Shown: positions 35,624-47,025, numbered from the stretch's first letter. The stretch is 64,000 nucleotides of DNA from CAVWCW01 sp963753615 (GCA_963753615.1 CAVWCW010000027.1:1-64000), one strand, 5' to 3'. Program-made: numbers and translations. The notes: a model not told the origin generated them from the sequence alone.

Positions 35624-36369
35624 ATGATCGCCTACCTGGGGGTGGACGGCTGCCGCGGCGGTTGGTTCGGCATTCAGCTGAGCGGACCCGATGCCTGGGA
35701 CTTCGCCCTGGTGGAGCGGGCCGAATCGCTGCGTTGAGCGGTTCCCGGAGCCGGCCCTGATCCTGATCGACATTCCCATCGGGTTGCCGAACGAATGCGA
35801 GCGGGCGCGGACCTGCGACCGGATGGCGGCCCGGCGGCTCGGCCCGCGCCGGGCCAGCGTGTTCCCGGCCCCCTGCCGGCAGGTCCTGGCCGCCGCCGAC
35901 TACCCGGCAGCCCTAGCTCTGAGCCGAAGCCTCACCGGCAAGGGCCTTTCCAAGCAGGCCTGGAACATCGGTCCGAAGATACTTGAGGTGGACCGCTGGC
36001 TGCGGGCAAATGAGGCGGCCCGGGGGCGGGCGCGGGAGGTACATCCGGAGGTCTGCTTCCAGGCCTTGAACGGCGGCCAAGCGATGGCCGCCGGGAAACG
36101 CAAGCCCGCGGGAGAGCGCCAACGCCTCGAATTGCTCGCCGCCCGTTATCCGGGAACGCCAATGCTGTTCGACCAAGCCTTGAGGGCCCACCCGCGCCGG
36201 CTGCTGGCGCGCGACGATATCCTCGACGCTCTCGTCAATGCCGTGAGCGGCTGGCTCAGCGGCGGCCGGCTTGGGGGCCTGCCGACCAGAGCCGGAGCTG
36301 GATCCCCTGGGACTGCCGATGCAGATCTGCTACCCGCTGCTGAACAACGGCCAGGGAAACTCGGATTGA
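35624..36369 (+). CDS. DUF429 family protein (two frameshifts)
   Basis: A predicted RNase H-fold nuclease-like protein of about 248 residues. The start LGVDGCRGGWFGIQL gives the first strand with its Asp. After a shift near 35735 the second block LILIDIPIGLPN appears, then RRASVFPAPCRQVLAA, REVHPEVCFQALNGG and the final DDILDALVNAV with acidic residues. A second shift near 36285 restores the C-terminus ELDPLGLPMQICY to the stop at 36369. Function is unknown. The start lies nine bases after the SDR stop, so co-transcription is likely. Confidence 0.78.
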
Positions 36370-36395
36370 ATGCGTCTCCTCAGCGATCCCGGGAC

Positions 36396-37315
36396 TCAGT
36401 CGAGCACCGGCACCCAGCCGGGACCGGGGTCATAGGCGTCGATCGCAGCGGCCAGGGTTTCGGTCTCCGGGCCCAGGTCCCGTTGGAACATCAAGCCGCG
36501 GCTGTCGACGATCAGGGTCATGATCCCCGAGCGACCATATTCCGCCGGGTAGGCGACGAGGGCGAAGCCGCCAACCATGCGCCCATCCTGCAGATAGCTG
36601 CGGGCACCGCCCGGGGCATGCTCGCCCTGGGCCTCGAGGATACGGTAGTAGTAGCCGTGATAGGGCGCGCCGCCGCCGCTGCCGCCATAGCCTTCCCGCA
36701 CCGCTTGGGCCACCAGCGGGCCCAAGGGACTCTCGGGCGCGCCCTCGACGGCTCGGCCAGTACAGGCCGTCGCGCTGGCCCTCACTACTGCCGAAGCGCC
36801 GGGCATACTGGTGTCGGCCGGAACTCTCAGGGTCTTGCGCCGCGTATTCATGCTGGGCCTCCACAATGGCCCGGGCGGTGGCGATGGTATGCAGTTCGTT
36901 GCGGCCGATCCTGCGGTTGGCAAGTTCTTCCAGGCCGGCGGCGGTATCGAAGCGCCAGCCGCCGTCCTCCTTGACCAGGGGCACTGCGAACGGCCAGTCT
37001 TCCGGCCCGATCAGCAACTCGGCCCGATCCTCACCCTGCGTTTGAACCCGGTGGCCGGCTGCCGCTTGGGCCAGAAACCGGCTGCGCGCTCGTCGCGTCG
37101 GCCACCGGATCGCCGGAACCGAGCTCCTGGGTGTTCGGGCCGAAAACCGCTTGCAGGGCTGCAGGTTGCTCGGACTCGACTGCCGCCAGCAGGGCTTGGA
37201 CCGCCTGTTCCGGGGTGGGATACAGCTCCTGGGCAGACGCCGCCGCGCCCGCCAGCAGCAGGATGGCGCCCCAGGCCCAGCGCAGCCGGCGCCCGGCGTT
37301 CTGATTCACTAGCAT
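36396..37315 (-). CDS. DUF2950 family secreted protein (several frameshifts)
   Basis: A secreted protein of about 305 residues. The N-terminus is a signal peptide (RRLRWAWGAILLLAGAAASA), followed by YPTPEQAVQALLAAVESEQP, typical of DUF2950. After frame changes near 37100 and 37020 the central part DWPFAVPLVKEDGGWRFDTA and NELHTIATARAIVEAQHEYA is clear. After another shift near 36755 the C-terminus GYYYRILEAQGEHAPGGARS and MTLIVDSRGLMFQRDLG follows. The function is unknown. It lies downstream of a DUF3300 gene on the same strand, a recurrent pairing in proteobacteria. Confidence 0.8.
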
Positions 37316-37341
37316 TGCTGTGTTCTCCTCGTGGATCCGAA

Positions 37342-38676
37342 TCAGCGGCGCGAGCCGCCACCGCCGCCCCGGCCGCCGCCGCGCGAACCGCCACCGCCTC
37401 CTCCCAAGCTACCGCTGCGCCGGCTGCTGGCGCCGCGGTTGCTGGCGGCGCGGTCGAAGCCCCCGCCACCTACGTCAAACGCCCCGGAGCGGCCACCGCT
37501 GCGGCTAGCCGGCTCCCTTTTAGCCGAGGCGCCACGGGAACGGTCGGTGCCAACCGAGCTATCGCGGGGCTTGAGATCGAGGTCTCGGGTCGCCTTGGGC
37601 TTGGCGTCCCGGGACTGGGCCGTCTTGAGGTCTCTGGACTCGGCAGTCTTGCGATCCCGGGTCTCGGAACGCTTGCGGTCAGCGGTTGCGGGGCCTGCCA
37701 GATCCTTCTTGCCGGCACGGTCGAAGCCGCGGGCGGTGTCTCGGTCGATGCGTGGGGTGCGGCCTGCTTCCCCCGCCCGCTCGAAGCGCTGCTTGCTGGC
37801 ATTGTCGCGGTAACGCACACCGCCGCGATGGCTGGGCTTGTGCTCCCACTTGCTGAAGTTGCCGCCTCCGCCCCGGTTGCCCATCTTGACGTTGCGGGTA
37901 TTGATATTGCGGCTGAAGTTAAAGTTGTTGTTGATGGTCACCCCGCCCCGGCGCCAATCGCAACGACCCCAGTTCCAGTTGCGCCAGATGGCCGCCCCCA
38001 CCGCCACGCCGATACTGAAGGAGATGATGTTGGAGGCGGCATAGCCGGGCGGATACCAGTAGGTGCGGGGGTAGCCATAAAAGGGGTAATACCAGGTCGC
38101 CGGCGCCCAGTAGCTGCCGTAAACCACCGTGGGGCTGTACGCCGGCACATAGACCACCTCGGCGGCGGGCTCCACCACGATGATCTTTTCCTCGACGATC
38201 ACCTTCTGCTCCTCGGTGGTCTCCAGGTTGCCGGCGTCCTTGGCCAGGTGGCGCATGCGCTGGATCGCGTCCATCACCTCACCCTCCTGGGCCAGTACCG
38301 CATCGCCCAGGTCCTGGGTCCAGTCCAGATTGTCGTTCATGCGGGTGAGCAGGTCGGCGAAATTGGTCAGGGCTTTGACGCTGGGGTCCCAGGTCTGGTC
38401 GGCCAGCGCCTGCTCCAGCGCATCGCCCTCCAGCTCGTCGTGGTCCTTGCGCCAGCGCGCCGCCTGCACGATCTCCAGCGGGTAGGTGGAGGCCATCAGG
38501 ATTTGGGCTACCAGGCTGTCGGGGTAGAGCGCGATGGGGGCCACCAACTGTTCCAACTGGTCGGGCGAGAACAGAGGTTCCGCGGCGACCTCCGGTTCTT
38601 CGGCGCGCAGGTTCCCAGCGGCCAACAGCCACGCACATCCCAGTAAGGCCAGGGTCCAAAGAGGCAGGCGGGGCAT
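37342..38676 (-). CDS. DUF3300 family secreted protein with Gly/Arg/Ser-rich tail
   Basis: A 444-residue protein with a signal peptide (ALLGCAWLLAAGNLRA). The DUF3300 domain (about 35-260) shows QLEQLVAPIALYPDSLVAQI, WDPSVKALTNFADLL, and the aromatic stretch WYYPFYGYPRTYWYPPGYA. From about residue 265 the sequence becomes strongly charged and Gly-rich, with repeats of Arg-Asp (RDLKTAQSRDAKPKATRDLD) and a C-terminal Gly/Arg/Ser run. The frame is intact, in contrast to the neighbour downstream. The function is unknown; exported and possibly RNA- or wall-binding by its basic tail, which is inference. Confidence 0.85.
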   Translation of the reverse strand: MPRLPLWTLALLGCAWLLAAGNLRAEEPEVAAEPLFSPDQLEQLVAPIALYPDSLVAQILMASTYPLEIVQAARWRKDHDELEGDALEQALADQTWDPSVKALTNFADLLTRMNDNLDWTQDLGDAVLAQEGEVMDAIQRMRHLAKDAGNLETTEEQKVIVEEKIIVVEPAAEVVYVPAYSPTVVYGSYWAPATWYYPFYGYPRTYWYPPGYAASNIISFSIGVAVGAAIWRNWNWGRCDWRRGGVTINNNFNFSRNINTRNVKMGNRGGGGNFSKWEHKPSHRGGVRYRDNASKQRFERAGEAGRTPRIDRDTARGFDRAGKKDLAGPATADRKRSETRDRKTAESRDLKTAQSRDAKPKATRDLDLKPRDSSVGTDRSRGASAKREPASRSGGRSGAFDVGGGGFDRAASNRGASSRRSGSLGGGGGGSRGGGRGGGGGSRR

Positions 38677-38929
38677 GGACTATCCTCCGTCGGGGGAAAG
38701 GGGGCGGCACCGGGGCGCCCCGGGGTTGCGTCGAAAAGCAGGCTATACAGCGAGTTTATAGGCTGCCGGCGCCGGGCGGTCAAGCGCCGCCTCCGGTTCG
38801 GCCGGGGGCCGGGGGGTGCCTCTGCCCGGTCGCGACCACCGGTCTTGCTGTTGTATGCTCTGCTGGAGCCTCTGCTTAACCCGGCTTCGGGAGTGAGGCG
38901 AAACAGCAACTTCCCAGGAAATCTGCACC

Positions 38930-40396
38930 ATGCCAAAGAAACTGTCCCTGTCGCGGGCCGCCCGACTGGCGAACGTCTCCCGGGGGGACCTGCAGGCGCG
39001 ACTGCGGGATCTCCAGTTAAATATGTTCGAGGGGGAGATCAGCGTCGCCGATCTGCTCAAGGCCTATCCGGAGATCGACATGGAGCGGGACCCGGTGCTC
39101 GAGCGGGTGGCGCTGGTGCGCGAGGAGGCGTTCTCCAAACGCGGACGCAAAGACAGCGCCCTGCCCGACCCGGAGGTGCTGATGGCGCGGCTGCACGATT
39201 TTCAGACCGTGCTGATGAAGACCAAAGCCTCGCTCGACGCGGCCGAGGAGTTGGTGCTGCAGCTGCGCGGCGGGCTGGAGCAGGCTCTGCAAGACCAGGA
39301 CGCCGGCCTGCGCAATCGGGTCGAGGCGCTGTCCCGCCAGTTGGGCCGGGCCCTGCCGGCGCCGAACCCGGCGCGGGAGCGCGAGGCGGCGCTGTTCGCC
39401 AAGGACGTGCTGCTGAGCCTGATCAGCGCCACGGTGAAGCTGCTGCCGAGCGGCCACGATTTCTTCGTTGCCGGCCAGGACTCGATCCTGGAGGCCGCCG
39501 TCAAGTCCGGCCTGCACCTGAAATACGGCTGTGCCAGCGGCAATTGCGGCAGCTGCAAGGTCAAGTTGCTGTCGGGCCGGGTACGCAAGATCCGCGACTA
39601 CGACTATGTGCTGAGCGCCGCGGAGCAGGAGCAGGGCTATGTCCTGTCGTGCTCCCATACGGCGGTCACCGACCTGCTGATCGAGGCCCAGGAGGCCCAC
39701 GCGCCGGAGGATCTCCCGCATCAGAGCGTGCGCGCCGTGGTACGCAAGCAGGTGCCCATCGACAACGAACTGACTCTGCTGCAGGTGCAGACGCCACGCA
39801 CCCAGACCCTGCGCTTTATGGCCGGACAACGGGTCAGGCTGACCAGCGACGACGGCATCGCCCGGGAACTGCCGATAGCCAGCTGCCCCTGCGACGCGCG
39901 CAACCTGCAGTTTCTATTGCGGGGCGGGGCAGACGATCCGCTGCGTTCGAGCCTGGCCGCGCACAAGGCCCCGACCCTGCTGATCGAGGGTCCGTTCGGC
40001 GATTTTCTGCTGCAGGAAGAATCCAGCGCCCCCGCAATCTTCCTTTCGGTGGGCGACGGCGTGGCCCCGATCAAGAGCCTGATCGAACACGCGATCGCCA
40101 TCGACCGAGCGGTCACCCTGCACCTGTTCCGGATCGACGACATACCGGCAGGCAGCCAGATCGGCAACCTCTACCGCTCCTGGCACGATGCCTTGGATAA
40201 TCTCAGCTACACTCGGCTGCCCCAACACACCGCTCCGACGGACGCGTTGGAGGCCCTGTTGCAGCGTTTCCCGCGCCTGTCCGGCTGCCGGCTCTACGCG
40301 GCCGCCCCGGCCCCCTGGCTGGGGGAGTTCCGCGAGGCGCTGGCGGCGAGAGCGGATCTGGCTCCCGAGGGTTTGCATCTGGCGACGGTAGAATAA
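38930..40396 (+). CDS. 2Fe-2S ferredoxin/flavin reductase with helical N-terminal extension
   Basis: A 488-residue electron-transfer protein. Residues 1-50 resemble an HTH-like segment (LSLSRAARLANVSRGDLQAR), and 80-165 form a helical or coiled-coil region. A plant-type ferredoxin domain follows with ligands C201, C206, C209 and C241 (YGCASGNCGSCKV and VLSCSHT). The C-terminal part (about 265-488) is a ferredoxin-NADP reductase-like FAD/NAD domain with LPIASCPCDARNLQFLL and FLSVGDGVAPIKSLI. The reductase half resembles phenol hydroxylase or CDP-deoxyglucose reductase components. The N-terminal addition is not standard. It stands alone between divergent and convergent neighbours, so the partner is unknown. 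Confidence 0.8.
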   Translation: MPKKLSLSRAARLANVSRGDLQARLRDLQLNMFEGEISVADLLKAYPEIDMERDPVLERVALVREEAFSKRGRKDSALPDPEVLMARLHDFQTVLMKTKASLDAAEELVLQLRGGLEQALQDQDAGLRNRVEALSRQLGRALPAPNPAREREAALFAKDVLLSLISATVKLLPSGHDFFVAGQDSILEAAVKSGLHLKYGCASGNCGSCKVKLLSGRVRKIRDYDYVLSAAEQEQGYVLSCSHTAVTDLLIEAQEAHAPEDLPHQSVRAVVRKQVPIDNELTLLQVQTPRTQTLRFMAGQRVRLTSDDGIARELPIASCPCDARNLQFLLRGGADDPLRSSLAAHKAPTLLIEGPFGDFLLQEESSAPAIFLSVGDGVAPIKSLIEHAIAIDRAVTLHLFRIDDIPAGSQIGNLYRSWHDALDNLSYTRLPQHTAPTDALEALLQRFPRLSGCRLYAAAPAPWLGEFREALAARADLAPEGLHLATVE

Positions 40397-40443
40397 GCCG
40401 CCGCCGTCACCCGCCGCCGCGTCCAGAGGTTCTACCGAACACG

Positions 40444-40470
40444 AAAAAGGGGGCTTGCGCCCCCTTTTTG
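40444..40470. terminator. bidirectional rho-independent terminator
   Basis: AAAAAGGGGGC and GCCCCCTTTTT form a stem with a TTGC loop. A- and T-runs lie on both sides, so it serves the reductase on the plus strand and the Hsp20 gene on the minus strand. Confidence 0.9.
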
Positions 40471-40506
40471 TCAGTTAACCGCCGTATCGACGGCGTTCCC
40501 TAAGGC

Positions 40507-40965
40507 TCAGGCCGCTTCGGATTTACCCTCGATGAGCCGATCTGTTCCGCCGCCGATCTCGATTCGGCGTGGCCGCATGGCCTCGGGGATCTCCCGCACC
40601 AGTACGATATGGAGCAGGCCGTTCTTCAGTTCGGCCCCTTCCACCCGTACATAGTCGGCCAGCTGGAAGCGACGCTCGAAGCTACGGTTCGCAATCCCAC
40701 GGTACAGGAATTTGGCTTCGTCTTTGCTTTCTTCCTTGCGACCGCCGGACACGTTCATCACGCCCTCCTTAACCTGGATATCCAAGTCTTCCTCAGAGAA
40801 GCCGGCAACCGCCATGGTTATGCGATAGTGGTCTTCGCCCAGCAACTCAATGTTGTATGGCGGATAGGCGGTAGGCTCGCCTCGATAGGCGGCCTCCAGG
40901 GTGTTGGCCAAGCGGTCGAAGCCGATCGCGGTACGGAACAGGGGAGAGAAATCAATGGTCGTCAT
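40507..40965 (-). CDS. small heat-shock protein, Hsp20/IbpA type
   Basis: Cytoplasmic holdase of about 152 residues that binds unfolding proteins. MTTIDFSPLFRTAIGFDRL and the segment YPPYNIELLGEDHYRITMAV match the IbpA/IbpB group. The alpha-crystallin domain continues to FERRFQLADYVRVEGAELKN, followed by GLLHIVLVREIPE (G-L-L at the end). The ATG at 40965 has GAGGA eight bases upstream; an ATG two codons earlier is possible. It ends against a bidirectional terminator. Confidence 0.93.
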   Translation of the reverse strand: MTTIDFSPLFRTAIGFDRLANTLEAAYRGEPTAYPPYNIELLGEDHYRITMAVAGFSEEDLDIQVKEGVMNVSGGRKEESKDEAKFLYRGIANRSFERRFQLADYVRVEGAELKNGLLHIVLVREIPEAMRPRRIEIGGGTDRLIEGKSEAA

Positions 40966-41113
40966 GATCATATCCTCGCTCTGAAGCAATATGAGTGTAG
41001 GTTGCGCGTTCACATGAACCGCGCGTTGCTGCGAACCCTTACGGCGCCCGCATCGAAGATATTATGACCCCCACCAGATTTTTCAAGGGGGCGTCAGGAC
41101 GTTTTTCCGCTCC

Positions 41114-41603
41114 TCACTCCACTTGGATGATCCCGCGCATCGAAGGATGCAGGCTGCAGACGTATTCGTAGCTACCGGGCTCGTCAAAGCGCTGGCTGTA
41201 GCGCTGACCGCGACCCAGGGTAGGAGAATCGACCGTTTCTGCAGTCCCTGGAGATCAGCCGATGCGGCATGGAATCCTGCTGGGTCCAGGTCACCTCGTC
41301 CCCTGCCTTTACAGTAAGGGTGGTCGGCGAGAAGCGCATGCCGTTGATGTCGATCCGGTGGCCCTCGCCGGCTGCAGCCTGATCGCTGGCCTGGACCGGG
41401 CTCTCCGCTTGGGGCCTGGCCGGCTGGCCATAGCCCGGGTAGGCGGGATAACCCTGCAGGCGCTGGCCCGGAGCGGGATAGGCCGCGCCGGGCTAGCCAT
41501 AGCCGTAGCCGTAGCCATAGCTGTAGGGGCCCTGGGCCCAGGCTGCAGCGCCGCCGAGCAGCAGGCAGGCGGCGGTGATCGAGGGGGTCAGGCGTAACTT
41601 CAT
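41114..41603 (-). CDS. secreted cupredoxin (plastocyanin-like; nonsense codon and frameshift)
   Basis: A small exported blue-copper-type protein of about 160 residues. The signal peptide is SITAACLLLGGAAAWAQ, followed by a Tyr/Gly/Pro-rich linker. An in-frame TAG near 41494 interrupts GYGYGYG-PGAAYP, where TAC or TAT would be expected. The copper domain shows INGMRFSPTTLTVKAGDEVTW, MPHRL (first His ligand), and EYVCSLHPSMRG, with Cys, His and Met in the order of plastocyanin-type ligands. A one-base shift near 41245 lies between them. It could carry electrons to periplasmic oxidases or cytochromes. Confidence 0.78.
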
Positions 41604-41740
41604 GGCGTCTTCCTCCTGGCGAATCGGGTGGCTTGAAATCTGTACTGTGGGCGCGATGTACAATTTTTCAAGCGTTTTTCTATACAGATGTATAGAGACC
41701 CCGCCACCCTGCCAAGACCGCCTGACCCCGGGGCGGCCGA

Positions 41741-43352
<1,612 letters not shown>

Positions 43353-43586
43353 GTCTGGCTCCTCAGGAATAGGCCGCTGTTGATTAGTGAATGGCAAATG
43401 GTTTACACGGCGCGCCCCGATATCGTGCGGGGTGGCTGCCGAGCGCCGCATTCCGGTGCGCCGCTGCCCAGATGCCGCGCTCAAAAGTAGCATGATAGGC
43501 CGTATCGCAAGATATTTGCCAGATTCGATAGTGGGTGCAAGGGCGCCGATTTGCCGCCGGCACCCGCCCAGGGGACAATAACCCGG

Positions 43587-44018
43587 ATGAACGACAACTC
43601 AAACCGGCTGCCGATCTCCGCCCGGGTGAGTATCCCCCTCGGCGAGATAGAACTGAGCGCGGTGCGCGCCGCCGGTCCCGGGGGGCAGAAGGTCAACAAG
43701 ACCTCCAGCGCGATGCACCTGCGCTTCGATATCCGCGCCTCGTCGCTGCCGGAGTTCTACAAGGGGCGCCTGCTGGCCCTGGGCGACAGCCGAATCGGCC
43801 GCAATGGGGTGCTGGTGATCAAGGCCCAGGAATACCGCAGCCAGGAGCAGAACCGGGAGCAAGCCCTGGCTCGCCTGCAGGAACTGGTGCGGCGGGTGGC
43901 GGTGAGCCGCAAAAAGCGCATCCCCACCAAGCCGAGCCGCAGTTCCCAGCGCAAGCGCATGGACAGCAAGACCAAGCGCGGGCGTACCAAGGCCCTGCGG
44001 GGGCGGGTTGAGGAGTAA
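43587..44018 (+). CDS. arfB: alternative ribosome-rescue factor ArfB
   Basis: A 143-residue codon-independent peptide-release factor. The GGQ motif is in RAAGPGGQKVNKTSSAMHLR (about residues 28-47). The C-terminal tail is rich in Lys and Arg (SRKKRIPTKPSRSSQRKRMD) and enters the empty mRNA channel of stalled ribosomes. The ATG at 43587 matches the family start. It is divergent from pckA. The frame is intact, so the clean sequence resumes here. Confidence 0.93.
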   Translation: MNDNSNRLPISARVSIPLGEIELSAVRAAGPGGQKVNKTSSAMHLRFDIRASSLPEFYKGRLLALGDSRIGRNGVLVIKAQEYRSQEQNREQALARLQELVRRVAVSRKKRIPTKPSRSSQRKRMDSKTKRGRTKALRGRVEE

Positions 44019-44089
44019 TCGGCACCGCCTGGGGAAACCCCCCCCGCATGACCGGTAGCTCATTGCAATCCGGCGTTCGCAGCATCCCC

Positions 44090-44345
44090 GGCCAACACCG
44101 AATCTCAGATCGCCGCGCCCCGGGGCCCCACCTCCGAGCTGCGAAAGGTTTGTCTCGCATTTCCACTGGATCGCGGAGCCCCGTTTGGAGACCTCGGGAG
44201 TCAGGACAAGGTATTTCCCGTCCTCAAAGGGGGGCGCCGAATCCGCCTGAACCGCACCGTTGTCGAGTATGGAAAAAGCGGAAAAATCTGCGTCTGCTGC
44301 AAGCGATTCGGGGCCGAACTCGGCAATGAACTCTCGCTCGGCACT
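44090..44345 (-). pseudogene. possible type IV pilin C-terminal remnant
   Basis: A minus-strand frame reads AEFGPESLAADADFSAFSIL, then GKYLVLTPEVS and AIQWKCETNLSQL. The ITLTP...WKC pattern is seen near the C-terminus of PilA-type pilins. No prepilin leader is present upstream, since uup occupies that region, and the frame has no proper start. The match is weak; otherwise the 355-bp space between arfB and uup is empty. Confidence 0.3.
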
Positions 44346-44373
44346 CGGAAACTTACCAGCCCGAGGAACCATC

Positions 44374-46269
44374 TCAGCCTTGCCTACCCTCCAGCGCCTC
44401 CCAGCGCCGGTAGGCCTTGCTCAGCTCGGCCTGCAGTGCCTCCGCCCGCTGCTTGGCGGCGGCGATTTCGGCCTTGTCCTGCTGGTAGAAAGCGGGGTCG
44501 GCCATGGCCGCGTGCAGGTTCTCCTGCTCGCCCTCCAGTGCCTCGATGCGGGCCGGCAGGGCGTCCAGTTCGCGCTGGTCCTTGTAGCTGAGCTTGGCCG
44601 GCTTGGGCTTGGGGGCGGCCGCGGGCTTGGGCTGGCTGGGCTTAGCGGGCTTCGGGGCGGACGCAGCCGGCTCCGGGGCGCGCTGGCGCAGCCAGTCGTC
44701 ATAGCCGCCTACATACTCGGCGACCCGGCCCTCGCCCTCGAACACCAGGCAGTTGGTGACCACGTTGTTGAGAAACGCGCGGTCGTGGCTCACCAACAGC
44801 AGGGTGCCGCTGTAGTCGAGCAACAGTTCTTCCAGCAACTCCAGGGTCTCCACGTCGAGGTCGTTGGTGGGCTCGTCCAGCACCAGCACATTGGCCGGGC
44901 GGGTGAACAGGCGCGCCAGCAGCAGGCGATTGCGCTCGCCGCCGGACAGGGCCTTGACGGGAGTGCGGGCCCGGTCGGGGGAGAACAGGAAGTCCTGCAG
45001 GTAGCCGATGATATGCTTCTTGCGACCGTTGATGTCGACCTGGTCGCTGCCCTCGCCCACGTTGTCCTGAACGCTCTTCTCCTCGTCGAGCTGGGACCGC
45101 ATCTGGTCGAAATAGGCAATCTCCAGGCGGGTGCCCAACTTCACCCGGCCCTGCTCCGGCTGCAGGCGCCCGAGCAGGAGGTTGAGCAGAGTGGTTTTGC
45201 CCACGCCGTTGGGGCCAATCACGCCGATGCGGTCGCCGCGCACGATGGTGGTGGAAAAACCCCGTACGATGGGCGTGCCGTCCCAGCTATAGCCGATGTC
45301 CTCGGCCCGCGCCACCAACTTGCCGGACAGCTCCCCGGTCTGCAGCTGCAGGTTGACCTTGCCCAAGTGCTCGCGGCGCCGGCGGCGCTCCTCGCGCATC
45401 GACTTCAGGGCCCGCACCCGGCCCTCGTTGCGGGTGCGCCGCGCCTTGATGCCCTGGCGAATCCACACTTCCTCCTGAGCCAGCCGTTTGTCGAAGCGGG
45501 CCTGTTCCTTCGCCTCCGCATCGAGCAACTCCTCGCGCCGACGCAGGTAATTCTCGTAGTCGCCGGGCCAGTCGCTGAGTCGGCCCCGATCCAGTTCGAG
45601 GATGCGGGTGGCCAGCCGTTGCAGGAACATCCGGTCGTGGGTGACGAACAGCAGGGCGCCGGCGTAACCGAGCAGGAACTCCTCCAGCCAGGCGATAGAG
45701 TCGATATCCAGGTGGTTGGTGGGCTCGTCCAGCAGCAGCAGGTCCGGCTCGATGACCAGGGCCCGGGCCAGCAGCACCCGCCGCTTGAGACCGCCTGAGA
45801 GCTTGCTGAACTCGGCCTCGCCGGGCAGGGAAAGGCGCGAGATCACCGTTTCCACCCGCTGCTCGGTGCTCCAGCCATCCGCCGCCTCCAACTCGTGCTG
45901 CACCCGGGCCAGCCGGGTCAGCAGGCCCTCGTCGGCCCCTTCCTGCAGGCGCAGACTCAGGCGGTGGTACTCCTTCACCAGCTCACCCACCGCCCCCAGC
46001 CCCTCGGCCACCAGGTCGAACACCCGGCCCTGCATGCGCTCCGGCACCTCCTGCACCAGGCGCGCGATGCGCACCCCTTGTCCGAGCACCCGGTCGCCGT
46101 CTTCGGGCTGGATCTCGCCGGCGATCACCTGCATCAGGGTCGACTTGCCGGCCCCGTTGCGCCCGAGCAGGCAGGCTCGGTCGCCGGGCTCCAAGGTCAA
46201 GTCGAGGTGGTCGAGCAGCGGCGGGCCGCCGAAGCTGAGTTGAATATTGCGCAGGCTGATCAGTGGCAT
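44374..46269 (-). CDS. uup: ABC-F family ATPase Uup
   Basis: A 631-residue cytoplasmic protein with two ATPase domains and no membrane segments. Walker A motifs are LGRNGAGKSTLMQVI and IGPNGVGKTTLLNLL, with signatures LSGGLKRRVLLARAL and LSGGERNRLLLARLF. A C-terminal coiled coil (about 545-631, ARIEALEGEQENLHAAMADP) is the Uup hallmark. ABC-F proteins act on ribosomes, and Uup also affects DNA branch migration and transposon excision. The ATG at 46269 gives MPLISLRNIQLSFGG, the family start. Confidence 0.95.
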   Translation of the reverse strand: MPLISLRNIQLSFGGPPLLDHLDLTLEPGDRACLLGRNGAGKSTLMQVIAGEIQPEDGDRVLGQGVRIARLVQEVPERMQGRVFDLVAEGLGAVGELVKEYHRLSLRLQEGADEGLLTRLARVQHELEAADGWSTEQRVETVISRLSLPGEAEFSKLSGGLKRRVLLARALVIEPDLLLLDEPTNHLDIDSIAWLEEFLLGYAGALLFVTHDRMFLQRLATRILELDRGRLSDWPGDYENYLRRREELLDAEAKEQARFDKRLAQEEVWIRQGIKARRTRNEGRVRALKSMREERRRRREHLGKVNLQLQTGELSGKLVARAEDIGYSWDGTPIVRGFSTTIVRGDRIGVIGPNGVGKTTLLNLLLGRLQPEQGRVKLGTRLEIAYFDQMRSQLDEEKSVQDNVGEGSDQVDINGRKKHIIGYLQDFLFSPDRARTPVKALSGGERNRLLLARLFTRPANVLVLDEPTNDLDVETLELLEELLLDYSGTLLLVSHDRAFLNNVVTNCLVFEGEGRVAEYVGGYDDWLRQRAPEPAASAPKPAKPSQPKPAAAPKPKPAKLSYKDQRELDALPARIEALEGEQENLHAAMADPAFYQQDKAEIAAAKQRAEALQAELSKAYRRWEALEGRQG

Positions 46270-46395
46270 GGTCGACTCTGGGCGTTGGCGCCTGGGCCTT
46301 GGGGCGGCGCGGCGAAATCCGGCATAATTGCGGTCTTTGCTGCGCGATGGTACCACCCGGGCCGGTGCCAAGGCAGCCACCGAGGTAGCGCAACC

Positions 46396-47025
46396 ATGCA
46401 GAACCTACGATTGCTTCCCCTGCCAGTCCTGCTCCTCGCCCTCGGCGGCTGCGGACCGGTGTACGAGTTGCGGGACCACTATTCACCGCCCCTGGACCCG
46501 GTCGGCCAGCAGTGCATACGCGGCTGCGAGACCCAGCGCAGCGGTTGCCGCCTGGACTGCGACCGCGCCTATTCGAGTTGCGCCCGGGAAGCCGACATCG
46601 AGGCCAAAGAGGCCTACAGCCGGGCCCTCGAGGTCTACGCCGCCGAGATAGAGACTTACGGCGCCGAGCAGGCCCTGTACGACCGCGACTACCAGGACTA
46701 CCGGGACCGAAAGGCCGAACTCGACCAGGCCTACGACCGAGCCAAGCAGCGCTGCCGCCAGCGCGAGCCCAAGGCCTGTGGGGAAGAGGACCGCCTGGAC
46801 GACCGGCGCGACCGGCTGCGCGACGACTACTACGGCACCGGCGGCCCCCTGAATCATACCCCCGAGGCGCCCGAGAAGCCGAGCCTGTCCGAGGAGACCG
46901 CCCGCGTCCGGGCATTGCGTTGCGATAGCGAATGCGGCTGCCAGGACGGTTTCAAGGCGTGCTATATCGGCTGTGGCGGCCAGGTGGAGACCCTGCGCTA
47001 CTGCCTGGAAAACTGTGACGAATAG
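46396..47025 (+). CDS. Cys-rich predicted lipoprotein
   Basis: A 209-residue protein I cannot place in a family. It begins LLPLPVLLLALGGCGPVYEL with a lipobox (LGGC), so it should be an outer- or inner-membrane lipoprotein. At least ten further Cys lie in C-x3-C patterns (CIRGCETQRSGCRLDC, CDSECGCQDGFKACYIGC), separated by a strongly charged helical middle (about 60-150). Even numbers of periplasmic Cys suggest disulfides or metal binding. It is divergent from uup, with 126 bp between starts. Confidence 0.7.
   Translation: MQNLRLLPLPVLLLALGGCGPVYELRDHYSPPLDPVGQQCIRGCETQRSGCRLDCDRAYSSCAREADIEAKEAYSRALEVYAAEIETYGAEQALYDRDYQDYRDRKAELDQAYDRAKQRCRQREPKACGEEDRLDDRRDRLRDDYYGTGGPLNHTPEAPEKPSLSEETARVRALRCDSECGCQDGFKACYIGCGGQVETLRYCLENCDE

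Noticed and set aside
41485..41500. TAG in the cupredoxin read as pyrrolysine or programmed stop
   Set aside because: It lies in a Tyr/Gly repeat where TAC or TAT is expected, and a nearby frameshift shows poor sequence quality.
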